64,000 nt of DNA. Origin: Mangrovimonas sp. ST2L15. GTDB lineage: Bacteria > Bacteroidota > Bacteroidia > Flavobacteriales > Flavobacteriaceae. The notes beneath the pieces are model-generated. The model ran no database searches, was not told where the DNA came from, and worked only from the letters and a program-made list of their open reading frames with translations. How positions within the stretch are numbered: position 1 is the first letter of the stretch; every line of letters starts with the position of its first letter. The stretch lies in contig NZ_LBIQ01000019.1 in NCBI RefSeq assembly GCF_001280515.1, positions 1 to 64,000 of the forward strand, given 5' to 3'. Positions 1 through 8,302 of the stretch are shown here, piece by piece. The translations under genes were made by a program, and so were the position numbers.

Positions 1-2465
1 TCAATATTCAAGATACAACTGCTCCAGTGGCTCCTGACGCTCCTGCAGATATCACTTACGAGTGTATCGGCGATATGCCTGCTGCTGGTGAGTTGACTGC
101 TACAGACAACTGTGCTGGTGACATTACTGCTACTGCTGTAGATAGCATGGACGATACAGATCCTTGTAACATTGTGGTGACCAGAACGTGGACATTCACT
201 GATGCGTGTAACAACTCATCTTCGGTGTCACAGACCATCACCATTCAAGATACAACTGCTCCAGTGGCTCCTGACGCGCCTGCAGATATCACTTACGAGT
301 GTATCGGCGATATGCCTGCTGCTGGTGAGTTGACCGCTACAGACAACTGTGCTGGTGATATTACAGCTACTGCTGTAGATAGCATGGACGATACAAATCC
401 TTGTAACATTGTGGTGACCAGAACGTGGACATTCACTGATGCGTGTAACAACTCATCTTCAGTGTCACAGACCATCACTATTCAAGATACAACGGCACCA
501 GTTGCTCCTGAGGCGCCTGCAGATATCACTTACGAGTGTATCGGCGATATGCCTGCTGCTGGTGAGTTGACTGCTACAGACAACTGTGCTGGTGATATTA
601 CAGCTACTGCTGTAGATAGCATGGACGACACAGATTCTTGTAACATCGTGGTGACCAGAACGTGGACATTCACTGATGCATGTAACAATTCATCTTCAGT
701 GTCACAGACCATCACTATTCAAGATACAACGGCACCAGTTGCTCCTGAGGCGCCTGCAGATATCACTTACGAGTGTATCGGCGACATGCCTGCTGCTGGT
801 GAGTTGACTGCTACAGACAACTGTGCTGGTGACATTACAGCTACTGCTGTGGATAGCATGGACGATACAGATCCTTGTAACATGGTGGTGACCAGAACGT
901 GGACATTTACTGATGCGTGTAACAATTCATCTTCGGTGTCACAGACCATCACTATTCAAGATACAACAGCTCCGGTTGCTCCTGACGCTCCTGCAGATAT
1001 CACTTACGAGTGTATCGGCGACATGCCTGCTGCTGGTGAGTTGACCGCTACAGATAACTGTGCTGGTGACATTACAGCTACTGCTGTGGATAGCATGGAC
1101 GATACAGATCCTTGTAACATTGTGGTGACCAGAACGTGGACATTCACTGATGCGTGTAACAACTCATCTTCAGTGTCACAGACCATCACTATTCAAGATA
1201 CAACGGCTCCGGTGGCTCCTGAGGCTCCTGCAGATATCACTTACGAGTGTATCGGCGATATGCCTGCTGCTGGTGAGTTGACCGCTACAGACAACTGTGC
1301 TGGTGACATTTCTGCTACTGCTGTAGATAGCATGGACGATACAGATACTTGTAACATTGTGGTGACCAGAACGTGGACATTCACTGATGCGTGTAACAAT
1401 TCATCTTCGGTGTCACAGACCATCACTATTCAAGATACAACGGCTCCGGTGGCTCCTGACGCTCCTGCAGATATCACTTACGAGTGTATCGGCGACATGC
1501 CTGCTGCTGGTGAGTTGACTGCTACAGACAACTGTGCTGGTGACATTACAGCTACTGCTGTGGATAGCATGGACGATACAGATACTTGTAACATCGTGGT
1601 GACCAGAACGTGGACATTTACTGATGCATGTAACAATTCATCTTCAGTGTCACAGACCATCACCATTCAAGATACAACAGCGCCAACAGTTTTAACAGAT
1701 TTGGCAGATATAACCGTAAGTTGTGATGATGTTCCAACTGAACCTACTTTAGAATTTGATGATTGTTCTGAAGTTACTATTACTGATTTTACGGAAGATA
1801 ATGGATTTGATGGCACAGCAAATGATTACGATATTGTTTGGACATGGACTTTTGTAGATGCTTGTGGTAATGAAGCAACGGCGAGTCAAACCGTACACGT
1901 CTTGATAAGTATTGACGTAGTTGAAACTTTTGATCAGCGATGTAATGATGATGGAGAAATTGATTTATTTGATTATTACTCTGGTAATGATTTATCAGGA
2001 ACATGGACAGTTCTTGCTGGAAATACCGAATTGAACGGTTCCATTTTTGATCCTTCAGAAGTTTTACTAGGTGACTACGTATTTAGTTACACCGTAGCAA
2101 ATGGAGCGTGTTTGACTTCTTATGAAGTTACCATTAATATCAATGATGACTGTTTGGTTCTACCTTGTGGTGACAATATAGAAATTTCTAAAGCCATCAC
2201 TCCAAACGGAGACCAATGGAATGAATTCTTTGAAATTACTGGTGTAGAAGAATGTGATTTCATAATTGATGTTAAGATTTTCAACAGATGGGGAGCTATG
2301 ATCTTTGAAACTGACAATTACCAAAATAACTGGAATGGTCAAACCCATAAATCCTCTATTGGAAATGCCGATAAAGTACCTAACGGAACATATTACTATA
2401 TAGTAACCCTAAAAAATAGTGGATTGAAGCCTTTCACAGGTCATATCTACGTTGGAACCAAATAA
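1..2465 (+). CDS. Repeat-rich surface adhesin with T9SS type B sorting domain (5' end outside window)
   Basis: The frame is open from base 3, so the true start and an unknown number of repeats lie upstream; the GTG at 27 is only the first start-like codon. Seven copies of a 79-residue HYR-like Ig-type domain follow, each with four cysteines (YECIGD, TDNCAGD, CN[IM]VVTRTWTF, DACNNSSSVSQ), probably two disulfides. A diverged eighth domain (about 1686-1910) and a linker lead to a C-terminal ~95-residue gliding-motility-associated domain (ITPNGDQWNEFFEI, IFNRWG, PNGTYYYIV), the known type B T9SS sorting signal. Such proteins are exported by T9SS to the cell surface; adhesion is inferred. The repeats are visibly richer in GC than the C-terminal part. 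The SprF-like gene starts 11 bp downstream, as in sprB-sprF pairs. Confidence 0.9.
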   Translation, partial: NIQDTTAPVAPDAPADITYECIGDMPAAGELTATDNCAGDITATAVDSMDDTDPCNIVVTRTWTFTDACNNSSSVSQTITIQDTTAPVAPDAPADITYECIGDMPAAGELTATDNCAGDITATAVDSMDDTNPCNIVVTRTWTFTDACNNSSSVSQTITIQDTTAPVAPEAPADITYECIGDMPAAGELTATDNCAGDITATAVDSMDDTDSCNIVVTRTWTFTDACNNSSSVSQTITIQDTTAPVAPEAPADITYECIGDMPAAGELTATDNCAGDITATAVDSMDDTDPCNMVVTRTWTFTDACNNSSSVSQTITIQDTTAPVAPDAPADITYECIGDMPAAGELTATDNCAGDITATAVDSMDDTDPCNIVVTRTWTFTDACNNSSSVSQTITIQDTTAPVAPEAPADITYECIGDMPAAGELTATDNCAGDISATAVDSMDDTDTCNIVVTRTWTFTDACNNSSSVSQTITIQDTTAPVAPDAPADITYECIGDMPAAGELTATDNCAGDITATAVDSMDDTDTCNIVVTRTWTFTDACNNSSSVSQTITIQDTTAPTVLTDLADITVSCDDVPTEPTLEFDDCSEVTITDFTEDNGFDGTANDYDIVWTWTFVDACGNEATASQTVHVLISIDVVETFDQRCNDDGEIDLFDYYSGNDLSGTWTVLAGNTELNGSIFDPSEVLLGDYVFSYTVANGACLTSYEVTININDDCLVLPCGDNIEISKAITPNGDQWNEFFEITGVEECDFIIDVKIFNRWGAMIFETDNYQNNWNGQTHKSSIGNADKVPNGTYYYIVTLKNSGLKPFTGHIYVGTK
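27..1685 (+). repeat. Seven tandem 237-bp near-identical coding repeats
   Basis: Units start at 27, 264, 501, 738, 975, 1212 and 1449, each exactly 237 bp (79 codons), so copy number can change without a frameshift. Protein differences are confined to a few sites: Asp/Glu after VAP; the pair before CN (DP, NP, DS, DT); CNI or CNM; ITATA or ISATA. Synonymous variants (gacatt/gatatt, gtgtcacag context, aac/aat) are shuffled between units rather than following a simple order, as expected from recombination between units. The array continues past the left window edge: bases 1-26 match a unit end. Confidence 0.97.
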
Positions 2466-2476
2466 AACCATAACCT

Positions 2477-3406
2477 ATGAAACTTATTAGAAATTTTGTA
2501 GTAGCGTTAGCATTATTGAGTGGTATCCAAGGAATTGCCCAACAATTGCCCCAATTTACTCAGTACATGTATAACACCATTTCTATAAATCCAGCTTATG
2601 CGGGTAGTAGAGAAACGCTAAGTATAGTGGGACTCCACCGAAGTCAATGGGTAGGATTTGACGGTGGACCAACCACCCAAACCCTGTCCATTCATTCCCC
2701 ATTAAGGAATGAAAAAATCGGAATTGGTATGTCATTCATTAACGACAAATTAGGGGATGAACGATTCACTTACCTTTACGGAGACTTTTCTTACACCATT
2801 AATACCGGTGAGAAAACTAAATTGGCGTTTGGTATTAAAGCTGGTTTTACAAGCTATCGTTTAGACCGCTTAGCATTAGACCCTGGCGCAAACGACCCAA
2901 ATATTTATGGAATTGAAGATCGCTGGAGCCCAAATATTGGAGCTGGTATCTTTTGGCACAGTCAAATGTGGTACCTAGGATTGTCAACACCAAGAATCCT
3001 GAATAACGACTACAATAGACATGATTCCAATGGACAAGAATTCCAAGCATTAGAAAGAGTCAGTTACTACTTTACTGGGGGATATGTATTCCCATTGGGT
3101 GACAACACAAAGTTCAAACCTGCATTCTTGGTTAAGGCTACCAATGGAGCGCCTATGTCATATGATTTAACTGGTAATTTTCTATTCTATGAAAAACTAT
3201 GGTTAGGAGCAGGTTACCGAATTAATGAAAATACTTCAGCTCTAGGAGGTTTGATCGATTTTCAAGTTTCTAAACAATTCAGAATAGGTTACACTTATGA
3301 ATACCCGCTTTCTGAAATCAACGATTACACTGGTGGTACCCACGAATTGATTGTTATGTTTGAATTATTTAAAATGAAAAGAATTAAATCCCCAAGATAC
3401 TTCTAA
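2477..3406 (+). CDS. PorP/SprF family type IX secretion membrane protein
   Basis: A 309-residue protein with a signal peptide (MKLIRNFVVALALLSG... cleavage near AQQ) followed by the family hallmark QYMYNTISINPAYAGSR and then a predicted outer-membrane beta-barrel rich in alternating aromatic strands. The PorP/SprF family is specific to Bacteroidetes. SprF-like members are known to be needed for secretion or surface attachment of a cognate type B cargo, usually encoded just upstream. Here the cargo is the repeat adhesin, 11 bp upstream, and the OmpA-type partner starts 2 bp after the stop, so the three genes very likely form one transcript. Which SprF-like role it has (export or anchoring) cannot be read from sequence. 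Confidence 0.92.
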   Translation: MKLIRNFVVALALLSGIQGIAQQLPQFTQYMYNTISINPAYAGSRETLSIVGLHRSQWVGFDGGPTTQTLSIHSPLRNEKIGIGMSFINDKLGDERFTYLYGDFSYTINTGEKTKLAFGIKAGFTSYRLDRLALDPGANDPNIYGIEDRWSPNIGAGIFWHSQMWYLGLSTPRILNNDYNRHDSNGQEFQALERVSYYFTGGYVFPLGDNTKFKPAFLVKATNGAPMSYDLTGNFLFYEKLWLGAGYRINENTSALGGLIDFQVSKQFRIGYTYEYPLSEINDYTGGTHELIVMFELFKMKRIKSPRYF

Positions 3407-3408
3407 AT

Positions 3409-5340
3409 ATGAACAGCATGAAAACAAAAGTTTTACTAATAATCATAGCATTATGCTCAACTTTTACTTTTGCCCAAGAAAAAGTTGCTGACAAATTTTT
3501 TGAGAAATATGCTTATTTGAAAGCTGCTGAATTGTATGAGGAAGCTGTCAAAAAAGGAGAGAATAGCGAGCATGTTTTAACACGATTGGGAGACTGTTAT
3601 TACAACAATTCCAATTCGGAGCAAGCTGCCAAATGGTATAAAATGGCTTTGGACAAATATGAAAACAAAATCAGTCCAGAATACATTTATAAGTATATTC
3701 AAACCCAAAGAAGTTTAGGCAACTATGAAGAAGCCGAAAAGTGGTTAGCTAAGTTTAAGGACATTCAAAATGATGACAGACGTGCCGATGAATTGGCCTC
3801 TAGCAACTTAAGTCTTTATGAAAAATTATCAACTCCTAAAGGACTTTTCGTAGACGTAAAAGGATTGGATATTAATTCCACTTATGCGGATTTTGGTCCC
3901 GTTGTCATGGATAGCGTGATGTTCTTCTCTACTTCAAGAAATACGGAAAATGAAATTTATAAATGGAATGGAGAACCTTTTTTAGACATTTATGTAGCCG
4001 ACAGGGTTATGGAAGATGGAAAGGCGAAATTTTCTGAGCCACAATTGGTAAATTTTTCTGGAGTTAAAAGAAAAAATATTCATAACGCCAATCCGGTATT
4101 TTCAAAAGATGGGAAGACCATGTATTTTACGAGGGATAATGTCGATAAAAGAAACAGACCTCGTTATGACAAGGAAGGAACTACCCATCTTAAAATGTAT
4201 AGAGCTACTCTAGTTGATTCTTTGTGGAGTAATGTGGAAGAGTTACCCTTTAATGATGATGTCTATTCTACAGGACATCCAGCCTTAAGTTTAGACAACA
4301 AAACACTTTACTTTGTTTCTGACCGAGAAGGAGGTTTTGGACAAACAGATATCTATCAAGTAACCATTAATGATGATGGTTCTTTTGGAACTGTAGAAAA
4401 CATGGGAGAAAAAGTCAACACAGAAGGAAGAGAAGTATTCCCTTTTATTGCAAAGGACAATACATTCTACTTTTCTTCTGACGGATTCTTAAATTTAGGA
4501 TTATTGGACATTTTCAAATCGGATATCTTGAATAATTCCAATGCAGAAGCCGTGAATTTAGGTGCTCCTTACAATAGTGGTTACGATGATTTTGCTATCT
4601 ACTTAGATTCTGATTCTGGAGATGGATTTTTCTCTTCAAATAGACCAGGAGGAAAAGGTAGTGATGATATTTACGGTTTTGTTTCTTATGATTGTCAACA
4701 AATCGTCCAAGGAATTGTGAGAGACAGTAAGATCCTTTCCATCCTTCAAGGAGCAACTGTTCAACTAATTGATGAATCTGGAAAAATTGTTGCCGAAACA
4801 ACTACCGATGAAAATGGTGTTTATAAATTGGAAGCTGATTGTGATAAAAAATACACCGTTCTAGCCAGTAAGGCCGACTACAAAGATGATATAAAAGAAG
4901 TTGAAACTTCCAACGAGCATATGAAAGAACATCAAGTAGATCTTAACTTGATTCCTCTTATCAATCTAAATGAAATTGTGATCAACCCTATTTTCTTTAA
5001 TTTCGATAAATGGGATATCAGAGCTGATGCAGCTTACGAATTAGAAAATATTGTTTCAGTCATGAGAGAGCATCCAAACATGGTTATTAAGATTGAGTCC
5101 CATACAGATAGCCGTGGTAGTGATAAATACAACATGAAATTATCTGATAGAAGAGCTAAATCGACCAGAGACTACATTCTATCCAGAAACATTGCACCAG
5201 AACGTATTGAAAGTGCCATTGGGTATGGAGAAAGCCAATTGGTCAATGAATGTTCCAACGGTGTTAAATGTTCTGAAGAAAGACACCAAGAAAACAGACG
5301 ATCTAAATTCATCATTCTTTCTGGTAAAGAAGAAAAATAA
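3409..5340 (+). CDS. PorE-like OmpA family protein (TPR, beta-propeller, CRD, OmpA)
   Basis: 643 residues; the start may be Met1 or Met4 (3418), both in front of a signal peptide (KTKVLLIIIALCSTFTFAQ). Order of domains: TPR-like helices about 25-130, PD40/WD40-like propeller about 150-420 (repeated MYFTRDN, LYFVSDREGG, FYFSSDG, FFSSNRPGG), carboxypeptidase-regulatory-like fold about 430-510, and OmpA-C from about 520 with the peptidoglycan-binding pattern SHTDSRGS...LSDRRA. This is the architecture described for PorE, which ties the T9SS to the cell wall. Paralogues of this type sit beside SprF-like genes in many Flavobacteriia. Inference: it links the neighbouring PorP/SprF protein to peptidoglycan. 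It is the last gene before a strong terminator. Confidence 0.88.
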   Translation: MNSMKTKVLLIIIALCSTFTFAQEKVADKFFEKYAYLKAAELYEEAVKKGENSEHVLTRLGDCYYNNSNSEQAAKWYKMALDKYENKISPEYIYKYIQTQRSLGNYEEAEKWLAKFKDIQNDDRRADELASSNLSLYEKLSTPKGLFVDVKGLDINSTYADFGPVVMDSVMFFSTSRNTENEIYKWNGEPFLDIYVADRVMEDGKAKFSEPQLVNFSGVKRKNIHNANPVFSKDGKTMYFTRDNVDKRNRPRYDKEGTTHLKMYRATLVDSLWSNVEELPFNDDVYSTGHPALSLDNKTLYFVSDREGGFGQTDIYQVTINDDGSFGTVENMGEKVNTEGREVFPFIAKDNTFYFSSDGFLNLGLLDIFKSDILNNSNAEAVNLGAPYNSGYDDFAIYLDSDSGDGFFSSNRPGGKGSDDIYGFVSYDCQQIVQGIVRDSKILSILQGATVQLIDESGKIVAETTTDENGVYKLEADCDKKYTVLASKADYKDDIKEVETSNEHMKEHQVDLNLIPLINLNEIVINPIFFNFDKWDIRADAAYELENIVSVMREHPNMVIKIESHTDSRGSDKYNMKLSDRRAKSTRDYILSRNIAPERIESAIGYGESQLVNECSNGVKCSEERHQENRRSKFIILSGKEEK

Positions 5341-5455
5341 CATGGAGGGTTAAATTATTTTAACTTTTTGTAAGACTATTTCTGAGTAATAAGGTTTAGT
5401 GATTATTTAATATTATAGCTTACATATTATACCTTCCTAACAATGCCTTATTACT

Positions 5456-5487
5456 AAAAAGCCACCCAATCCTGGGTGGCTTTTAAA
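5456..5487 (+). terminator. Rho-independent terminator of the adhesin-sprF-porE-like cluster
   Basis: The inverted repeat GCCACCCA-ATCC-TGGGTGGC (5461-5480) is flanked by AAAAA upstream and TTTT downstream, so it could work in both directions. Confidence 0.88.
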
Positions 5488-5599
5488 TTTATAACATATT
5501 CTAATGTCGTTATACATTCTACCCATATTCCAAAAAAGTACTTACCCTCACCCTGAAAGGATACGACGAGGAATAAGTTAATTAGAATAACTTCCAAGC

Positions 5600-5628
5600 A
5601 AAAAAAAACCACCGATACCGGTGGTTTT
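5600..5628 (-). terminator. Terminator of the CAP-domain lipoprotein gene
   Basis: Stem CCACCG/CGGTGG (5609-5614 and 5619-5624) extended by A/T pairs. The eight A residues at 5601-5608 give the U-tract on the minus-strand transcript. Confidence 0.85.
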
Positions 5629-5707
5629 CTCACAAGAATTGTTGTTTTGCTACTAATCAATCATGATTTTCAACAATCTTTGGTTATCATCTTAGCTTAC
5701 ATATAAC

Positions 5708-6211
5708 CTATTTCTTTATGAATATATTGGTAAAATACCATTTACCTTGACTGTTCTTTTCAGCGGATACGTCAAAATCTGTAAAATCTCCTATAATATT
5801 TTCCCTGTGAGCATCACTGTTAATCCAAGCATTGACAACAGATTCAGCAGATGTAAACCCATAGGCTACATTTTCATTAACTTTAACTGCACCAGTATGG
5901 TCCATTAAAAAAGCCTTTCTTTGAAAAAAGTAATCGTGAGATACCGAATTTTGAGCTACCATATAATCTGTATGACTATAGGCTTGTGATTTGATTAAAT
6001 CCATACCGTTTAATGGAACCAACCCATTATTAATGCGGTAATCATTAATCAACTCCAAAATTTCTATTTCTATTTCTTTGGCTTGAGGTACTACAATTTG
6101 CTCTGTGGCCATTTCGGCTTTGTCATCCACACTTTCGGTAGAGCAGGAAAAGCTTAACATGGCGCATAGTACCAAAACTGGTAATATAGTAGGTCGTTTC
6201 ATGTTGGGCAA
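5708..6211 (-). CDS. CAP/SCP-domain (PR-1 like) lipoprotein
   Basis: 167 residues from the first ATG; the second ATG (Met4, 6202) gives a cleaner lipoprotein signal, MKRPTILPVLVLCAMLSFSC, with the modified cysteine in SFSC. After an acidic linker comes a CAP domain of about 115 residues: LINDYRINNGLVPL, SHTDYM, VSHDYFFQRK, VNENVAYG, VVNAWINSDAHRENI, all typical of bacterial YkwD/SCP-like proteins. The paired His and Glu residues of the CAP cavity are present. The function of bacterial CAP proteins is mostly unknown. The gene stands alone, with its own terminator downstream and a 155-bp gap from pdxH upstream. Confidence 0.85.
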   Translation of the reverse strand: MPNMKRPTILPVLVLCAMLSFSCSTESVDDKAEMATEQIVVPQAKEIEIEILELINDYRINNGLVPLNGMDLIKSQAYSHTDYMVAQNSVSHDYFFQRKAFLMDHTGAVKVNENVAYGFTSAESVVNAWINSDAHRENIIGDFTDFDVSAEKNSQGKWYFTNIFIKK

Positions 6212-6275
6212 TTAAGATTTGGTGCTATAAAATTAACCGCCTAACTCAAAATAAATGTTAAATAAATGTTAATTT

Positions 6276-6299
6276 CGATTAAAAACACGCTTTTAATCG
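6276..6299 (-). terminator. AT-rich inverted repeat downstream of pdxH, possible weak terminator
   Basis: CGATTAAAA and TTTTAATCG are perfect 9-bp arms around a 6-base loop, 67 bp after the pdxH stop on the minus strand. There is no clear U-tract after it, so a terminator role is uncertain. Confidence 0.3.
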
Positions 6300-6366
6300 T
6301 TATTTATTTCCTTTTATCGATGAAATGCAATTTTAGATATGGTTTTAATGTATTACATCGGTTTTT

Positions 6367-7017
6367 TTAGGGAGATAATCGTTTTTTTACCCAATTATAT
6401 TCCGAATCTAATTGATATCTGATTCTATCATGAAGTCTGTTGGGGCGTCCTTGCCAAAATTCTATTTCTACAGGTCTTACAAGAAATCCTCCCCAGTATG
6501 ATGGCCTTTCAATTTCTTTACCTTCATAAAGTGCTTCTAGCTCAGTCAGTCTATTCTCCAGTTCTTCCCTACTTTCTAAAACTTCGCTTTGTTGAGAGAC
6601 GATAGCACCTAATTGGCTACCTCTTGGTCTCGATTCAAAATAACCATCACTTAAATTTTCGGCTATTTTTTCTGCCTTTCCTTTTATAATGATTTGTCGC
6701 TCTGCTCCAGCCCAAAAAAAAGACAAACAAACATTTGGATTCTTAGCAATAGCTCTCCCCTTTTCACTTAGGTAATTGGTAAAAAATATGAATCCTTCAT
6801 AATTAAATCGTTTTAAAAGCACCACCCTATTTTTGGGATATCCATCCAACCCCATGGTAGAAATAGTCATGGCATTGGTTTCATCTTCAGGAAAAAACTC
6901 ATCTACCTCGTGAAACCATTTTTGAAAGAGTTCTAGTGGATTATTTGGTGTTTCTTGAAGTAACAACTCATGTTTTTCATAGGACTTTCTATAATGACTT
7001 AAATCGTTATTCTCCAT
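6367..7017 (-). CDS. pdxH: Pyridoxamine 5'-phosphate oxidase
   Basis: 216 residues, the usual length. The FMN-dependent enzyme oxidises pyridoxamine or pyridoxine 5'-phosphate to pyridoxal 5'-phosphate in the cytosol. Recognised by family blocks in order: NAMTISTMGLDGYPKNRVVLLK, FIFFTNYLSEKGR, LSFFWAGAERQIIIKG, FESRPRGSQLGA, SQQSEVL and the C-terminal dimerisation block VRPVEIEFWQGRPNRLHDR, ending KKRLSP as most homologues do. It is the last gene of the pyrR-pyrB-rnz unit, 40 bp after rnz. Confidence 0.97.
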   Translation of the reverse strand: MENNDLSHYRKSYEKHELLLQETPNNPLELFQKWFHEVDEFFPEDETNAMTISTMGLDGYPKNRVVLLKRFNYEGFIFFTNYLSEKGRAIAKNPNVCLSFFWAGAERQIIIKGKAEKIAENLSDGYFESRPRGSQLGAIVSQQSEVLESREELENRLTELEALYEGKEIERPSYWGGFLVRPVEIEFWQGRPNRLHDRIRYQLDSEYNWVKKRLSP

Positions 7018-7057
7018 AATTAAAAATTGACCTTAAATTTAAGAATAATTAGATTAA

Positions 7058-7963
7058 TTAAAATTCAAACACTTTCCCTGCCTCTGCCAATTCAACATTA
7101 GAAAAAAATTCAGAAGCTTCTGTTCTGAAATCCTCTAAATTGTCATAGCGAGTGGAATAATGTCCCATAATTAAAGTGCCTACATTAGCTAATTTAGCAA
7201 TAGTTGCAGCCTCCTTGGCAGTGCTATGCTTGGTTGGAGAGGCCAAATGTGCATGTTTCTCAAGAAAAGTAGATTCGTGGTATAGCACATTTACTTCATT
7301 AATTATAGGTACTATAGACTTTTCAAATGCTGTATCACTGCAAAATGCATAACTCCTTGCAGGTAAAGGTGGTTTTGTAACCTCTTCGTTTTTTATAAGA
7401 GTTCCATCATTACTCTCTACATCATAACCCTGCTTTAATTTCCGATAATAGGCTACATCAATGTCGGCATTAAGAACTGCATTTAAATCTAGTTTACGTT
7501 CCCCTGGCTTTTCTTTATATAAAAATCCATTTGTATAAACTCTATGATTTAGCGGAATAGTTCGAACTTCAACTAAATCATCTTCAAAAATCAATTCAGA
7601 TTCCTTAGAGGTTAGTTCATGAAAAATTAAAGGGTAATTGGTCCATGAATCTCCTAACTTCAAGAGCATGGTAATCGCTTCCTTAATACCTTTGGGGCCA
7701 TAAATGTGAAGCTCGGTTTCCCGAGTCAACAATCTAAATGTAGATATCAATCCCACCAAACCATAAAAATGATCCCCATGTAAATGGGAAATGAAAATAT
7801 GTTTAATGCGATTGAATTTTATTTTATTTTTTCTAAGCTGAACTTGAGTGCCTTCTCCACAATCTATCAAAAAAATGTGATTTTTGATTTCTAAAACCTG
7901 AGATGTGGGATGCGTATGAATTCTCGGAGTTGCACTATGACAGCCTAAAATGGTTAATTTCAT
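7058..7963 (-). CDS. rnz: Ribonuclease Z (tRNA 3' processing endonuclease)
   Basis: 301 residues, matching the short form of RNase Z. A metallo-beta-lactamase fold: the metal motif HLHGDH in ISHLHGDHFYGLVGL, a second metal residue in FCSDTAF, and GHYSTRYDN near the C-terminus. The exosite arm region (KEKPGERKLDLNAV) is present between them. It cleaves the 3' trailer of tRNA precursors in the cytosol. It starts 2 bp after the upstream 110-residue gene and is surely co-transcribed with it and with pyrB. Confidence 0.96.
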   Translation of the reverse strand: MKLTILGCHSATPRIHTHPTSQVLEIKNHIFLIDCGEGTQVQLRKNKIKFNRIKHIFISHLHGDHFYGLVGLISTFRLLTRETELHIYGPKGIKEAITMLLKLGDSWTNYPLIFHELTSKESELIFEDDLVEVRTIPLNHRVYTNGFLYKEKPGERKLDLNAVLNADIDVAYYRKLKQGYDVESNDGTLIKNEEVTKPPLPARSYAFCSDTAFEKSIVPIINEVNVLYHESTFLEKHAHLASPTKHSTAKEAATIAKLANVGTLIMGHYSTRYDNLEDFRTEASEFFSNVELAEAGKVFEF

Positions 7964-7965
7964 AT

Positions 7966-8298
7966 TTAAAAACCTAGATCTCTTTCCATCTCTTCCATTT
8001 CAATGACATCATAGGCCTCCTTAGTGGTTGGTACCACAACTATTTCGTTGGGCATTTCATCAAAATTGACTTTGTCAGTTACGATTACAAACGAATGTTT
8101 AGCTTTTCTATGCTTATTTGACAACCTTAAAAACTCAATAATTTGTTCTAAGCTAATGCTTTTTAAACTGTTCAGATTGACAATGATATTATCGTTTTTA
8201 TAGCGATCATATATCACTTCCATTTTTTTTACCAACTCGACAATAGTTGCCTTTTCTTGAGTAATTATGGTAATATTTTCATCCTTATCAATAAGCAT
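7966..8298 (-). CDS. Conserved 110-residue protein, STAS-like fold suspected
   Basis: A small soluble protein lying between pyrB and rnz, 4 and 2 bp from its neighbours. The pattern (ITIITQEKATIVELVKKM, DNIIVNLNSLKSISLEQIIEFLRLS, SFVIVTDKV, IVVVPTTKEAYDVIEMEEMERDLGF) alternates strands and helices in a way that recalls STAS/anti-sigma-antagonist domains: a hydrophobic strand VIVNL, a helix with spaced leucines, and a late DVIEMEEMERD helix. That assignment is inference only. No catalytic motif is visible. The tight packing against rnz suggests a conserved partner or regulator of some kind. Confidence 0.8.
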   Translation of the reverse strand: MLIDKDENITIITQEKATIVELVKKMEVIYDRYKNDNIIVNLNSLKSISLEQIIEFLRLSNKHRKAKHSFVIVTDKVNFDEMPNEIVVVPTTKEAYDVIEMEEMERDLGF

Positions 8299-8302
8299 AT
8301 CT

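Larger units (their letters stand above)
5341..5707. other. Convergent intergenic region with two terminators
   Basis: These 367 bp hold no credible gene. They contain the terminator of the adhesin cluster (5456-5487) and that of the CAP lipoprotein gene (5600-5628). A short direct repeat (AGCTTACATAT) occurs near 5417 and again near 5693, of unknown meaning. A 68-codon minus-strand frame crosses both hairpins and is not considered real. Confidence 0.7.

Noticed and set aside
56-1666. Seven 61-62 residue minus-strand frames, one in each repeat
   Set aside because: They are opposite-strand shadows of the 237-bp coding repeat; the periodicity comes from the repeat itself.
27-1685. CRISPR array or satellite DNA
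   Set aside because: Units are 237 bp, contiguous, coding and without spacers.
5454-5660. 68-residue minus-strand frame
   Set aside because: It crosses two terminator hairpins and has no recognisable pattern.
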